14,063 bases of DNA from an uncultured Christensenella sp. (GCA_910579295.1 CAJTTC010000026.1:1-14063); one strand, 5' to 3'. Shown: positions 1 through 6,655, counted from the stretch's first letter. Program-made: numbers and translations. Notes: generated by a model not told the origin, from the letters alone.

Positions 1-1
1 A

Positions 2-25
2 TGGGCGGCCAAATGGACGCCCTAA
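2..25 (+). pseudogene. In-frame stop (TAA 23-25) inside the terminase reading frame
   Basis: Frame 2 from the left edge encodes WAAKWTP followed by TAA and then EVKAIERF in the same frame. The residues on both sides match what is expected before the YRSFQKEYMNNP linker of terminases. One substitution of a codon such as AAA, GAA, CAA or TAC would create this stop. It marks a nonsense mutation, a sequencing error or a genuinely split gene. General recoding of TAA is unlikely because many other genes here end in TAA. Confidence 0.6.
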
Positions 26-28
26 GAA

Positions 29-727
29 GTGAAAGCCATCGAGAGGTTTCAGGGGTATCGCTCGTTTCAAAAAGAGTACATGAACAACCCCATCACCGAG
101 GGCGCGGTGTTCCGTCAGGACTGGATTAAATGGGCGACACGTCCCAAATGGAAAGAATTTGAAGAACTTATCCTGTACATCGACCCCGCATGGAAAAGCA
201 GCGTTAAGAACGACTACAAGGCGGCAAAACTGTGGGGAAAACGCAAAACGCAGCTGTGGCAGCTGCGCGCGTTCGTCAGGCAGGCCACCATTCCCGAAAT
301 GGTAAGGTGGTGTTATGACCTGTTCGAGTGGGCGCAGGAAACGGGTATCGCGATAAAGTTCTACATGGAGGCCAATTTCATGCAGGAGGAAATTCTAAAA
401 GATTTCAAGACGGAGGGCGATTTGCGCGGCTACCAGCTGCCCATTCTGGGAGACAAGCGCAAGAAGCCCGACAAGTTCCTGCGTATCGAAAGTAGCGCGG
501 CAAACTGGGAACGCGGCTTTGTATATTACGACGAAAGCCAGAAACAAGACCCCGACATGCTCGCGGGGCTGGAACAGACCCTCGCGTTCCAGAAAGGGAT
601 GCGGGGACACGATGATGCGCCCGACGCCGACGAGGGCGCAATATCACTGCTTCAAAAGCACTCACGGATCAGTAGTTTCACTCCGTCGTTCGGCAGGCGG
701 AACAATGCAAAAAATGTATCATGGTAA
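29..727 (+). CDS. Phage terminase large subunit, C-terminal nuclease part (5' part cut off by an in-frame stop)
   Basis: This is the DNA-packaging motor subunit; the visible part is the RNase H-like nuclease that cuts concatemeric or integrated phage DNA. Counting from the GTG at 29, the motif YRSFQKEYMNNP (residues 10-21) is typical of the ATPase-nuclease linker. The acidic nuclease residues fall in LYIDPAW (D52), YMEAN (E114) and HDDAPDADEG (D195-D199), so the nuclease domain looks complete. The ATPase domain with its Walker motifs is not in the window. Reading the same frame upstream gives WAAKWTP, then TAA at 23-25, then EVKAIERF, which reads like one continuous terminase linker broken by a single stop codon. 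The GTG at 29 or the ATG at 80 could only give an isolated nuclease domain. It overlaps the next gene by 7 nt. Family call is confident; whether a full-length enzyme is made is doubtful. Confidence 0.85.
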   Translation: MKAIERFQGYRSFQKEYMNNPITEGAVFRQDWIKWATRPKWKEFEELILYIDPAWKSSVKNDYKAAKLWGKRKTQLWQLRAFVRQATIPEMVRWCYDLFEWAQETGIAIKFYMEANFMQEEILKDFKTEGDLRGYQLPILGDKRKKPDKFLRIESSAANWERGFVYYDESQKQDPDMLAGLEQTLAFQKGMRGHDDAPDADEGAISLLQKHSRISSFTPSFGRRNNAKNVSW

Positions 728-987
728 GAAAGTATTTCAAAGCACTTGTGTTTGAATGGCGGCTGAAACGCGCCAAGAAAAAAGCGGACAGCGACGCCGC
801 ACTGTACGGGAAAAAGTTTCTGGTGATTGTATTCGGCGGAAAGCCCGTTGTGGTTTCCATGCAGGGCATTAAAAAGCTGATACGGCAGCACCGTTTCGCA
901 AAGGGGTTCACGGCCGAGAAAGCCGAAAAATGCGCGCTGTATGTCGCCATCCCTGACAACTCAAAAAAACAGACGCCATGTTCCTGA
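721..987 (+). CDS. Small basic protein of unknown function in the head operon
   Basis: An 88-residue, lysine/arginine-rich protein. The N-terminal part (residues 3-22) is strongly basic, and a hydrophobic stretch at about 32-46 (LVIVFGGKPVVVSMQ) is followed by another basic helix. I recognise no domain. The start ATG overlaps the terminase stop by 7 nt, and its 3' end overlaps the gp36-like start by 10 nt, so it is translated as part of the late head operon. A packaging or head-assembly accessory role is possible from position only; the sequence does not show a function. Confidence 0.65.
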   Translation: MVRKYFKALVFEWRLKRAKKKADSDAALYGKKFLVIVFGGKPVVVSMQGIKKLIRQHRFAKGFTAEKAEKCALYVAIPDNSKKQTPCS

Positions 988-1397
988 CGATTGAAGACTA
1001 CCAGAGCGTGTGCGACAGTTTCGAGTTCGAGCAGGTGACGGCCAGCGAAGCGGAACGTCTCAAGGCGGAACGGGCGGCAATGGAGAAGATTTGCAGCTAC
1101 ACCCGACACCGTTACGACATGCGGCAGGCATTTGCCGCCGAGGGTGAGCAGCGCAACGCCATGCTGGTGCAGTGCATGGTGAACATCACCCTTTGGCTGA
1201 TGATCCACCGATTGCCGCAGAACATGGGGCACGAAAGGCGCGAATGCCTGTACAATGATTCGGTGAAATGGCTGCGCGACGTCCAGAACTCCAAAGCGTC
1301 GCCAGACCTGCCGACATATACAGGCACGGACGGGGAAACGGATGCACACAACCCCGTCCGTTACGGCTCTATGCCCCCGAACAGATACGATTATTAA
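978..1397 (+). CDS. Mu gp36-like protein (DUF1320)
   Basis: A 139-residue protein with the family pattern of Mu gp36: an N-terminal FLTIEDYQSVCD, a run of Ala/Glu-rich helix with ITAS-like VTASEAERLKAE (about 20-32), the conserved SYTRHRYDM (about 41-49), a central hydrophobic helix with MLVQCMVNITLWLMIHRL, and the YNDSVKWLRDVQNSK block (about 95-109) before LP. The family is a head-associated or head-tail connector protein in Mu-like phages; its exact role is not settled. In Mu this gene follows the major capsid gene, whereas here it precedes the portal. The start ATG at 978 overlaps the previous gene by 10 nt. The stop TAA lies inside a dyad repeat that leads into the portal gene. Confidence 0.85.
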   Translation: MFLTIEDYQSVCDSFEFEQVTASEAERLKAERAAMEKICSYTRHRYDMRQAFAAEGEQRNAMLVQCMVNITLWLMIHRLPQNMGHERRECLYNDSVKWLRDVQNSKASPDLPTYTGTDGETDAHNPVRYGSMPPNRYDY

Positions 1398-1413
1398 ACG
1401 GTATTTAATCACT
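1394..1413 (+). repeat. Intercistronic dyad motif, copy 1 (before the portal gene)
   Basis: TTAAACGGTATTTAATC contains the imperfect palindrome ATTAAA-CGGTA-TTTAAT and holds the TAA stop of the gp36-like gene. A near copy, 18 of 20 bases alike, occurs on the other strand at 6469-6488, with the upstream gene's TAA stop in the same register. It may be a translational or mRNA signal between genes, or a protein site. Function unknown. Confidence 0.4.
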
Positions 1414-1419
1414 AATTAA

Positions 1420-2667
1420 ATGGACTTAATCAGTAGCATTAAACAGGCTTTCACGCGGCGCACATACACCGAGGCGGACATGGACAGGCTGATACGGTTT
1501 GCCAAAAGCAAACAGGGGCTTAAACTGACCGCGCAGCTGATGCAGCAGACCGACAGCCTGACAAAGAAAGACGTTGCGACATGGCGGCAGGCATGGCAGG
1601 CCGCCATAAGCATAGACACGCCGAACCGCGCGCGGCTGTACGACATCTATACCGACTGCCTCGTGGATCTTCACCTGACGGGATGTATCGGACAGCGGAA
1701 AGGAAAGACGCTGCAAAAGGATTTCCGACTGGTGGGAAAGGACGGAAAGGAAAAGGCGGACGCCACCAAACTGCTGCAAAGGGAGTGGTTCAACGATTTC
1801 TGCGACCTCGCGCTGGACAGCCGTTTCTGGGGGCACAGCCTTATACAGCTGGGCGACATCGTGTCGGACGAGAACGGGATGCGCTTCGAGGGCGTGGAAA
1901 TTGTGCCGCGCAAGCATGTATGCCCCGAATACGGGGTAATTACGCCAGAACCCGCCGCCGACTGGCGCACGGGCATACCGTACCGCGACGGGGATTTGTC
2001 CCTGTGGTGCGTGGAGGTGGGAAAGCCCAAAGACTTGGGGCTGCTCCTCAAATGCGCACCCTCCTGCATAAGCAAGAAAAACATGCTGGCGTTCTGGGAC
2101 ATGTTCGGCGAGATATTCGGCGCGCCCATGCGCGTGGCACGTACCAACACCACCGACGAGGCCGAACGCCGACGCATTGAGGGGTCGCTGGACAGGATGG
2201 GCGCGGCGTTCTGGGCATTGTTCCCCGAGGGCACGGACATCGAAATTAAGGAAAGCAGCCGCGGGGATGCCTACAACGTCTATGACAAGCGCGTGGACAG
2301 GTGCAACAGCGAACTGTCCAAAGGCACGCTGATGCAGACAATGACCATCGACAGCGGTTCGTCCCTGTCGCAGTCGGAAACGCACCTTGAAATTTTCGAG
2401 GACGTGGTAAAGGCCGACGCAAAGATGGTGGCGAACGTCGTAAACGACAAGCTGCTGCCACTTATGGCGCGGCACGGTTTCCCCGTGCAGGGGCTGACGT
2501 TCCAATGGGACGACGCGGCATCGTTCAGCCCCGCCGAAAGGCGCGAGGAGGAACGCCTGCTGCTGGAATATTACGAGATTGACCCGCAGTATTTCGTCGA
2601 TAACTACAACATACCCATCACGGGCGTGCGGCAAGCAAAAACACAGCCTGACGCTTTTTTCGGGTAA
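1420..2667 (+). CDS. Phage portal protein, Mu gp29-like (DUF935)
   Basis: A 415-residue protein that would form the dodecameric portal ring at the head vertex through which DNA is packaged and ejected. The DUF935 pattern is clear: a substrate stretch with FWGHSLIQLGD (about residues 130-140), PRKHVCPEYG, then AFWDMFGEIFGAPMRVARTN (about 225-244), WALFPEGTDIEI, and the C-terminal SQSETHLEIFEDVVKADAK followed by NDKLLPLMARHGFP. Mu gp29 is somewhat longer, so this is a slightly short but complete member. The ATG follows the gp36-like stop by 22 nt of AT-rich leader containing the dyad motif. The next gene begins 11 nt after its stop, as expected for portal followed by MuF. Confidence 0.92.
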   Translation: MDLISSIKQAFTRRTYTEADMDRLIRFAKSKQGLKLTAQLMQQTDSLTKKDVATWRQAWQAAISIDTPNRARLYDIYTDCLVDLHLTGCIGQRKGKTLQKDFRLVGKDGKEKADATKLLQREWFNDFCDLALDSRFWGHSLIQLGDIVSDENGMRFEGVEIVPRKHVCPEYGVITPEPAADWRTGIPYRDGDLSLWCVEVGKPKDLGLLLKCAPSCISKKNMLAFWDMFGEIFGAPMRVARTNTTDEAERRRIEGSLDRMGAAFWALFPEGTDIEIKESSRGDAYNVYDKRVDRCNSELSKGTLMQTMTIDSGSSLSQSETHLEIFEDVVKADAKMVANVVNDKLLPLMARHGFPVQGLTFQWDDAASFSPAERREEERLLLEYYEIDPQYFVDNYNIPITGVRQAKTQPDAFFG

Positions 2668-2678
2668 GCCCCACGGGT

Positions 2679-4220
2679 GTGGGGCTGCGCAGGGGGTACA
2701 AGGCTTTCAACGCGGCGTTGCGTTCGCTTTACGGGCGTGAACTGCTGACGCTGGCCGAGGGCGGACGGCCGTTTGACTTCGACGACGCGCTGTTTGACGA
2801 GGCGGCAAAGACGGTGTACCAGAACGGGGGATTTGATGTTTCATGCCTGACAGAACCGCAGGCGCAGGCTCTCATTAACGAGACGCTGCGCGTGATTGAT
2901 ACGGCCGTCGGCAGCGCGCTGCCCCATGAAGTGCCTGACACTATACGTTATGCCCTCGAAAACAACGCTTTTGTGTTTTCGGGATTTAAGACATTCCACG
3001 CGCTGCGTGAAGTGGGGCTGTCCATGCTCACGGAAAAGGGCGACATCAAACCGTTCGGGGAGTTCCTGACGGACGTAAAGCGGATAAACGCGCAGTACAA
3101 CCACAATTACCTGTACGCGGAATACAACCACGCGCTCGGGGCGGCGCAGATGGCGGCCAAATGGCACGACTTCGAGCAGGACGGCGACCGTTACAACTTG
3201 CAGTACCGCACGGCGGGCGACGACAAGGTGCGCGAGGAACACGCCATACTCAACGGCACGACACTGCCGCCGTCCGACCCGTTCTGGGACATGTTCCTGC
3301 CGCCAAACGGCTGGAACTGCCGATGCACGGCCGTACAGGTGCGAAAGAACAAATATCCCGCATCCGACCCAGAACTGGCCATGAAGCGCGGGCAGAACTG
3401 CACGGAGGGGGCGAAAAAGGCCATTTTCAGGTATAACGCTGGAAAGTCGCTGCAACTGTTCCCGCCAAAGCACCCGTATTTCAAAGCACCCGCAGAGGCA
3501 AAGCAGGTCATCGAACAGGTGACGCAGGAAGCCATCAGGGAGAAACGCATCCGCGACATGGTCGAGGAACTGCCCGACAACCTGACGCCTGAAGAAAAGC
3601 AGGCCATTGCCGCGCACAACCTTGAAATAGAAGAAGCCCTGAAAATAACAAAGGGAAAACCTATGACCGTCGAGCAGGCAGACCAGCAGCACGCCAATCC
3701 GAACTATGGCAAAAAATACGAATACAGCATCAACTGCCAGACCTGCGCCCCCGCTTATGTATTGCGGCTGATGGGCTTTAACGTGACCGCAAAGGCAAAC
3801 ACCAAAAACTCGTTGTCGGAATACCTGTCACGCCAGCGTTCGTTCGAGGCATGGAAGAACACGGACGGGTCGCCAGCCGTGCCGACGCTGACATACGACT
3901 GGATGATAGCAAAGGGATATAAACAGATGTCGAAAAAAAGATATGCTGAATATTTCGAGGAATGCTGCAAGGAGACGGGCGTATATATACTGACTATCGG
4001 CTGGAAAGGCGGAGGGGGACACGCAACTGTCCTGCAACGTTTTGAAGACGGTACATTGAAGTATATAGAACCGCAGGTTTACAGTGAGAGAAGCGGGGCG
4101 AAAAGGAGCATTGACGAACTGTGCGAAAGCGGGGCGACAAAACCCTACCCCAAAAGAGGCGTGCTGCGTGTTGATAACAAACTGTTCGACACTAAATTTG
4201 CATCAATCTTTGACAAGTAA
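2679..4220 (+). CDS. MuF minor head protein fused to a papain-fold (glutamine-deamidase-like) toxin domain
   Basis: A 513-residue, two-part protein. Residues 1 to about 270 are a Mu gp30/SPP1 gp7-like minor head protein; the diagnostic region is YRTAGDDKVREEHAILNGT (about 176-194), then PPSDPFWDMFLPPNGWNCRC (197-216). Residues about 275-325 are a charged helical linker. Residues about 326-513 look like the papain-fold toxin/deamidase families found at the C-termini of polymorphic toxins: INCQTCAPAYVLRLMGF with Cys at 353 and 356, GGGGHATVL with His448, and YIEPQ with E464 and Q466, in the expected Cys-His-acid/Gln order. The toxin part looks more AT-rich than the MuF part, suggesting a separately acquired module. 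The start is GTG at 2679; the frame is closed upstream by TGA at 2649-2651 and no ATG is available. The gene converges on, and overlaps by 18 nt, a small gene on the other strand. The MuF call is very firm; the toxin fold is inferred from motifs. Confidence 0.88.
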   Translation: MGLRRGYKAFNAALRSLYGRELLTLAEGGRPFDFDDALFDEAAKTVYQNGGFDVSCLTEPQAQALINETLRVIDTAVGSALPHEVPDTIRYALENNAFVFSGFKTFHALREVGLSMLTEKGDIKPFGEFLTDVKRINAQYNHNYLYAEYNHALGAAQMAAKWHDFEQDGDRYNLQYRTAGDDKVREEHAILNGTTLPPSDPFWDMFLPPNGWNCRCTAVQVRKNKYPASDPELAMKRGQNCTEGAKKAIFRYNAGKSLQLFPPKHPYFKAPAEAKQVIEQVTQEAIREKRIRDMVEELPDNLTPEEKQAIAAHNLEIEEALKITKGKPMTVEQADQQHANPNYGKKYEYSINCQTCAPAYVLRLMGFNVTAKANTKNSLSEYLSRQRSFEAWKNTDGSPAVPTLTYDWMIAKGYKQMSKKRYAEYFEECCKETGVYILTIGWKGGGGHATVLQRFEDGTLKYIEPQVYSERSGAKRSIDELCESGATKPYPKRGVLRVDNKLFDTKFASIFDK

Positions 4221-4430
4221 ACGGATAATGCCCAATGCTTCAAAGCCCGTTACTTCGGTGGCTTTGCCGTCTTTGAAAAGGTAGATGTAAGGGAAGCCCG
4301 TATCGGTGTCCTCTGGGAAACGGAACAAAAAAGCGTCTTTGCCCTTGTACTTACCGAGGTAGTCAAAGGCATCGCCGTAAAGGTCGATAAGACTTTTTGC
4401 GGCACTCTTTATTTGTTCGGGCACTTTCAT
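4203..4430 (-). CDS. Small antisense gene; candidate immunity protein for the MuF toxin
   Basis: A 75-residue protein read against the late operon. Its sequence is compact and domain-like, with an amphipathic N-terminal helix (about 4-20), then alternating strands around DAFLFRFPEDTDTGFPYIYLF (about 32-52) and a C-terminal TGFEALGIIRLL helix. It has no signal peptide or membrane segment. The start is the ATG at 4430; the same frame stays open further upstream, but that part is the shadow of the gpG-like gene. It fills the only real gap in the late operon, overlaps the 3' end of the toxin domain by 18 nt, and is AT-rich like that domain. Small soluble proteins next to polymorphic toxins are usually immunity proteins, so I infer that role; the sequence itself does not prove it. 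A TATTTTTG that fits the Bacteroidetes -7 element lies at 4436-4443 on this strand, but would give an almost leaderless message and lacks a clear -33 box. Confidence 0.7.
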   Translation of the reverse strand: MKVPEQIKSAAKSLIDLYGDAFDYLGKYKGKDAFLFRFPEDTDTGFPYIYLFKDGKATEVTGFEALGIIRLLVKD

Positions 4431-4482
4431 ATCGGCAAAAATACGAATTATTTTTTGTTTAATTATAAAAATAACACCCAAA

Positions 4483-4941
4483 ATGATAGACGGGGAACAA
4501 CTTAAAAGAAACATATTGGACGATATGCGCGTGGAACTCTCCGACGAGTTCGACAAGAACTTCGACCGAAAGGCGTTTTTTACAAAGAAATGGAAACGCC
4601 GAGCCAACCCCAACGCGAAAGGATCGCTGCTGATGGTTACGGGAACAATGCGCCGAAGCATCAAGGCGGAAGTAAGAGGAAACGGTGTGCGGTTCACGTC
4701 CGCCGTGCCATACGCAGCCATACACAACGAGGGCGGAACTGGAACAAAGCCTGTGCGGCAACATACCCGAACCAGCAGAAAGGGAAAACAATACACGGTA
4801 AAGGCGCACACGCGGAAATTTACCATGCCGAAGCGTCAGTTTGTGGGCGACGGCAAACGGACGCAGGAAATAATAAAGGGCGTCATTGCCGATAACGTCG
4901 CGGATTTCAACATGCAACTGTCTAAATTCATAAGGAAATGA
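4483..4941 (+). CDS. Mu gpG-like virion morphogenesis / tail completion protein (Phage_tail_S-like)
   Basis: A 152-residue protein matching the Mu gpG/P2 gpS family, which acts in joining tail to head. Diagnostic segments are LLMVTGTMRRSIKAEV (about 50-65), FTSAVPYAAIHNEGG (about 71-85) and the later MPKRQFVGD (about 115-123). The N-terminal half is charged and helical, as usual. The position after MuF matches Mu (gp30 then gpG). The ATG at 4483 is separated from the MuF stop by 262 nt, almost all of which is the antisense small gene. The 3' end overlaps the next start by an ATGA. Confidence 0.88.
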   Translation: MIDGEQLKRNILDDMRVELSDEFDKNFDRKAFFTKKWKRRANPNAKGSLLMVTGTMRRSIKAEVRGNGVRFTSAVPYAAIHNEGGTGTKPVRQHTRTSRKGKQYTVKAHTRKFTMPKRQFVGDGKRTQEIIKGVIADNVADFNMQLSKFIRK

Positions 4942-5423
4942 GAAAACAGATTTTTCAGGCAATCTGCACACGTCTTACCGAGCGCGTGCCAGATATTCAG
5001 TTTATAGACCTGTGGAACAACAACGTCCAGACGCTTAGCGGCGGCGCGGTATGGCCTTTGCCTGCCGTGTTCGTGGAGTTCGAGCCGATAGAGTGGCGGC
5101 AGCAGAACAACGGCGCACGGCGCGGCGACGTGGCAGTGCGCCTGCATCTGGTGACGCGAGCCGTCAGCACACACGGGGCGAAAGACCCGAAAATGTCCGA
5201 CGCGCTGGGGTTTCTTGATTTGATAGACCAGATAAATGCCGCCATGCAGGGATTGCGGGGGGATAACTTTTCAGGCTTCCAGCTGACTACCTCGGCGACC
5301 AACCACGACCACGCGGAACTGATGGAGAGCGTCGAGCGGTACACCACCAGCGCGCAGGACATCACAGCAGTACCGAAAGCCGCGAAAGTGACGGGGATTG
5401 CCCCGACGCTGCGGAAAGGGTAA
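4938..5423 (+). CDS. Mu gp37-like / tail terminator-like protein
   Basis: A 161-residue protein whose layout resembles small phage proteins at the head-tail interface: an N-terminal helix (MRKQIFQAICTRLTERVP), then PAVFVEFEPIEW and RGDVAVRLHLVTRAV strands, a helical DALGFLDLIDQINAAMQGL, and a final strand region with ATNHDHAELMESVERYT. This pattern fits Mu gp37 or tail terminator proteins. It is translationally coupled to the gpG-like gene by ATGA and is the last gene of the head operon here, ending 4 nt before the transcription terminator hairpin. The family call is tentative, but the reading frame is well supported by context. Confidence 0.6.
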   Translation: MRKQIFQAICTRLTERVPDIQFIDLWNNNVQTLSGGAVWPLPAVFVEFEPIEWRQQNNGARRGDVAVRLHLVTRAVSTHGAKDPKMSDALGFLDLIDQINAAMQGLRGDNFSGFQLTTSATNHDHAELMESVERYTTSAQDITAVPKAAKVTGIAPTLRKG

Positions 5424-5426
5424 GAA

Positions 5427-5455
5427 AAAGCCCCGCGTTCAGGTCGCGGGGCTTT
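5427..5455. terminator. Bidirectional rho-independent terminator between late and early operons
   Basis: An 11-bp perfect stem AAAGCCCCGCG / CGCGGGGCTTT with a 7-nt loop (TTCAGGT) lies just after the + strand stop at 5423. On the - strand the stem runs into TTTTTC, a good U-tract; on the + strand only TTTC follows. The left-going gene ends inside the hairpin (stop 5439-5441). It separates two converging operons and probably ends both, more efficiently the early one. Confidence 0.85.
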
Positions 5456-5690
5456 CATTGAGTGCATCCCATAAAGTGAGTTGCTGCGGCTGCTGCACGG
5501 GCGGAGGCGTCGGTATGCCTAAATAATTCAGGTAGGTGCGATAGCAGATTTTGAACTTTGGAAAAATATGCTGCCGCCATACGGCCTTGTAACACCGCGC
5601 CTGATTGCCGCTTTCATAGTGCTGCTCGGTAATGGCGCGAACCATCCTTACACGCTCTATGGTACTTTCGTGGTGTTTTCGTTTCTCCAT
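5439..5690 (-). CDS. 83-residue protein of unknown function, possible DNA-binding regulator, last gene of the early operon
   Basis: A basic N-terminal region, then helices around RVRMVRAITEQHYESG and ARCYKAVWRQHIFPKFKICY, followed by RTYLNYLGI and a proline/glutamine-rich tail (PTPPPVQQPQQLTLWDAL). The helix pair followed by Tyr-Arg-Thr-Tyr is compatible with a small helix-turn-helix protein. In Mu the comparable position at the end of the early region is held by the middle-gene activator Mor, but I see no clear Mor similarity, so this is only a thought from position. Its last codons form the left half (in its own reading direction) of the terminator stem. It starts 97 nt after the DUF3164 gene. 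Confidence 0.65.
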   Translation of the reverse strand: MEKRKHHESTIERVRMVRAITEQHYESGNQARCYKAVWRQHIFPKFKICYRTYLNYLGIPTPPPVQQPQQLTLWDALNESPAT

Positions 5691-5787
5691 CTGCTTACTT
5701 TTTACTACCTTTGCAAACGTCCTTTTACAAAGGCTTTGCGCTGGCTCGCTGTTGGTTAAGTTTGGCAGATGGAGCTGGCGCGGCTTT

Positions 5788-6441
5788 TTATTCCACGTCG
5801 GTCATGCCGAGCGGAATATTCACCCAAGCACCCTTTTCGTTTTTGTATTCAGCACGAATGTATTTCTTTGTCGCGGTGGGCTGGTAGCTTTCCTCGATGA
5901 TTTGCACACCCTCGATAAAACGCTCGTTGCCCGTTTCCTCGGCCATCTTACGAAGCTGGAGCACACGGCTGGCCTTGATGTTCCCGCTCTGGTCACGGGA
6001 AAGCAGACGCAGCACGGCATTCACAAGGGCTTTGCTCGTTTCGTCTTTGGCAAGGCTTTCAATGTATGCCTTGACCATTGCGATGCCGTCCTCCACCGTG
6101 TCACGGTAGCCGTCGATGGTGTTCACGCCGAGGGTAAGACGCAGTTTGCTGTCGCTGGTGGTAAACGTGTGGCTGCGCTGGTCGTCTTTCGTAAGTCCCA
6201 GCACCTCCGACTTCATTTTCAGAATGGCGTCAAAGTTGCCGAAAACGGTATTTTTAACCGTCTTGATTTGTTCGCTCAACTCTTGGAGGACAGGTAGTGT
6301 GGCACGCAATTCATCGTCCACCATTGAGGCGTAGTTCTCACGCTGCTGCTTGCGCTGTGCCGCAGCTTCTTTCTTTTGCTTTTCTGCGCGGTACGCCTCG
6401 AACTCTTGGCGTTCTTCCGCGGTCATTGTTACATTTTCCAT
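5788..6441 (-). CDS. DUF3164 family protein of Mu-like phages
   Basis: A 217-residue protein. The first part (about residues 8-45) is a charged coiled-coil-like helix, ERQEFEAYRAEKQKKEAAAQ; then come a second helix ending in MKSEVLG and the conserved block with SDSKLRLTLGVNTIDGYRDT followed by VEDGIAMVKAYIESLA. The C-terminal half is helical (VNAVLRLLSRD, SRVLQLRKMAEETGNE) and ends in a strand region with KKYIRAEYKNEKGAW. DUF3164 proteins sit in the early region of Mu-like phages downstream of the transposition genes; their biochemical role is not known to me. The ATG is at 6441, 43 nt after the stop of the preceding 56-residue gene, across an AT-rich leader with a dyad repeat. Confidence 0.78.
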   Translation of the reverse strand: MENVTMTAEERQEFEAYRAEKQKKEAAAQRKQQRENYASMVDDELRATLPVLQELSEQIKTVKNTVFGNFDAILKMKSEVLGLTKDDQRSHTFTTSDSKLRLTLGVNTIDGYRDTVEDGIAMVKAYIESLAKDETSKALVNAVLRLLSRDQSGNIKASRVLQLRKMAEETGNERFIEGVQIIEESYQPTATKKYIRAEYKNEKGAWVNIPLGMTDVE

Positions 6442-6468
6442 ATTAAACGGATTTTGAAGTTATTAAAA

Positions 6469-6488
6469 AGGGATTAAATACTGTTTAA
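6469..6488 (-). repeat. Intercistronic dyad motif, copy 2 (before the DUF3164 gene)
   Basis: On the - strand this reads TTAAACAGTATTTAATCCCT. With its neighbouring GA (6472-6490) it forms a perfect 7-bp dyad GATTAAA-CAGTA-TTTAATC. It matches copy 1 at 1394-1413 in 18 of 20 bases, and again contains the TAA stop of the upstream gene in the same register. A further CCGTTTAAT just before the DUF3164 ATG pairs with its ATTAAAC part. Confidence 0.4.
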
Positions 6489-6655
6489 TCGTTGTCATAG
6501 TGCTGGTAAATATCATCGGCATATTCGGCCATGTCGGCCTGCGTTTGTGCCCATTCGGCAAGTTCCTGCATGAATGCCGCGTATTCCTCGCTTCCCATTT
6601 CGACGGTGCGCTCCCTGATGGCACGCTGCACGTCTTTCATTACTGCATTGCTCAT
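6485..6655 (-). CDS. 56-residue acidic helical protein, unknown function
   Basis: The reading frame begins MSNAVMKDVQRAIRERTVEM and ends with ADDIYQHYDND. It is strongly helical and acidic, with Met and Ala repeats. The ATG at 6655 overlaps the stop of the preceding zinc-finger gene as ATGA, showing translational coupling, and the codons are normal for the neighbourhood. I recognise no family. A longer frame on the same strand (6513-6698) is only a shadow. Confidence 0.6.
   Translation of the reverse strand: MSNAVMKDVQRAIRERTVEMGSEEYAAFMQELAEWAQTQADMAEYADDIYQHYDND

Noticed and set aside
678..1412. - strand frame of 244 codons opposite the gp36-like region
   Set aside because: Shadow frame spanning three + strand genes with tight overlaps; no domain pattern.
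1426..2634. Long - strand frame of 402 codons opposite the portal gene
   Set aside because: Shadow of the portal coding sequence; the protein is low-complexity with many His/Arg/Val and no family pattern, while the + strand is a clear DUF935 portal.
5706..5713. TACCTTTG on the + strand, a perfect -7 element
   Set aside because: No good -33 box at the right distance and no + strand gene downstream; an antisense RNA into the early operon cannot be excluded, but there is no support.
5632..6297. + strand frame of 221 codons opposite DUF3164 and the 83-residue gene
   Set aside because: Shadow frame; crosses two well-supported - strand genes and lacks any recognisable domain.
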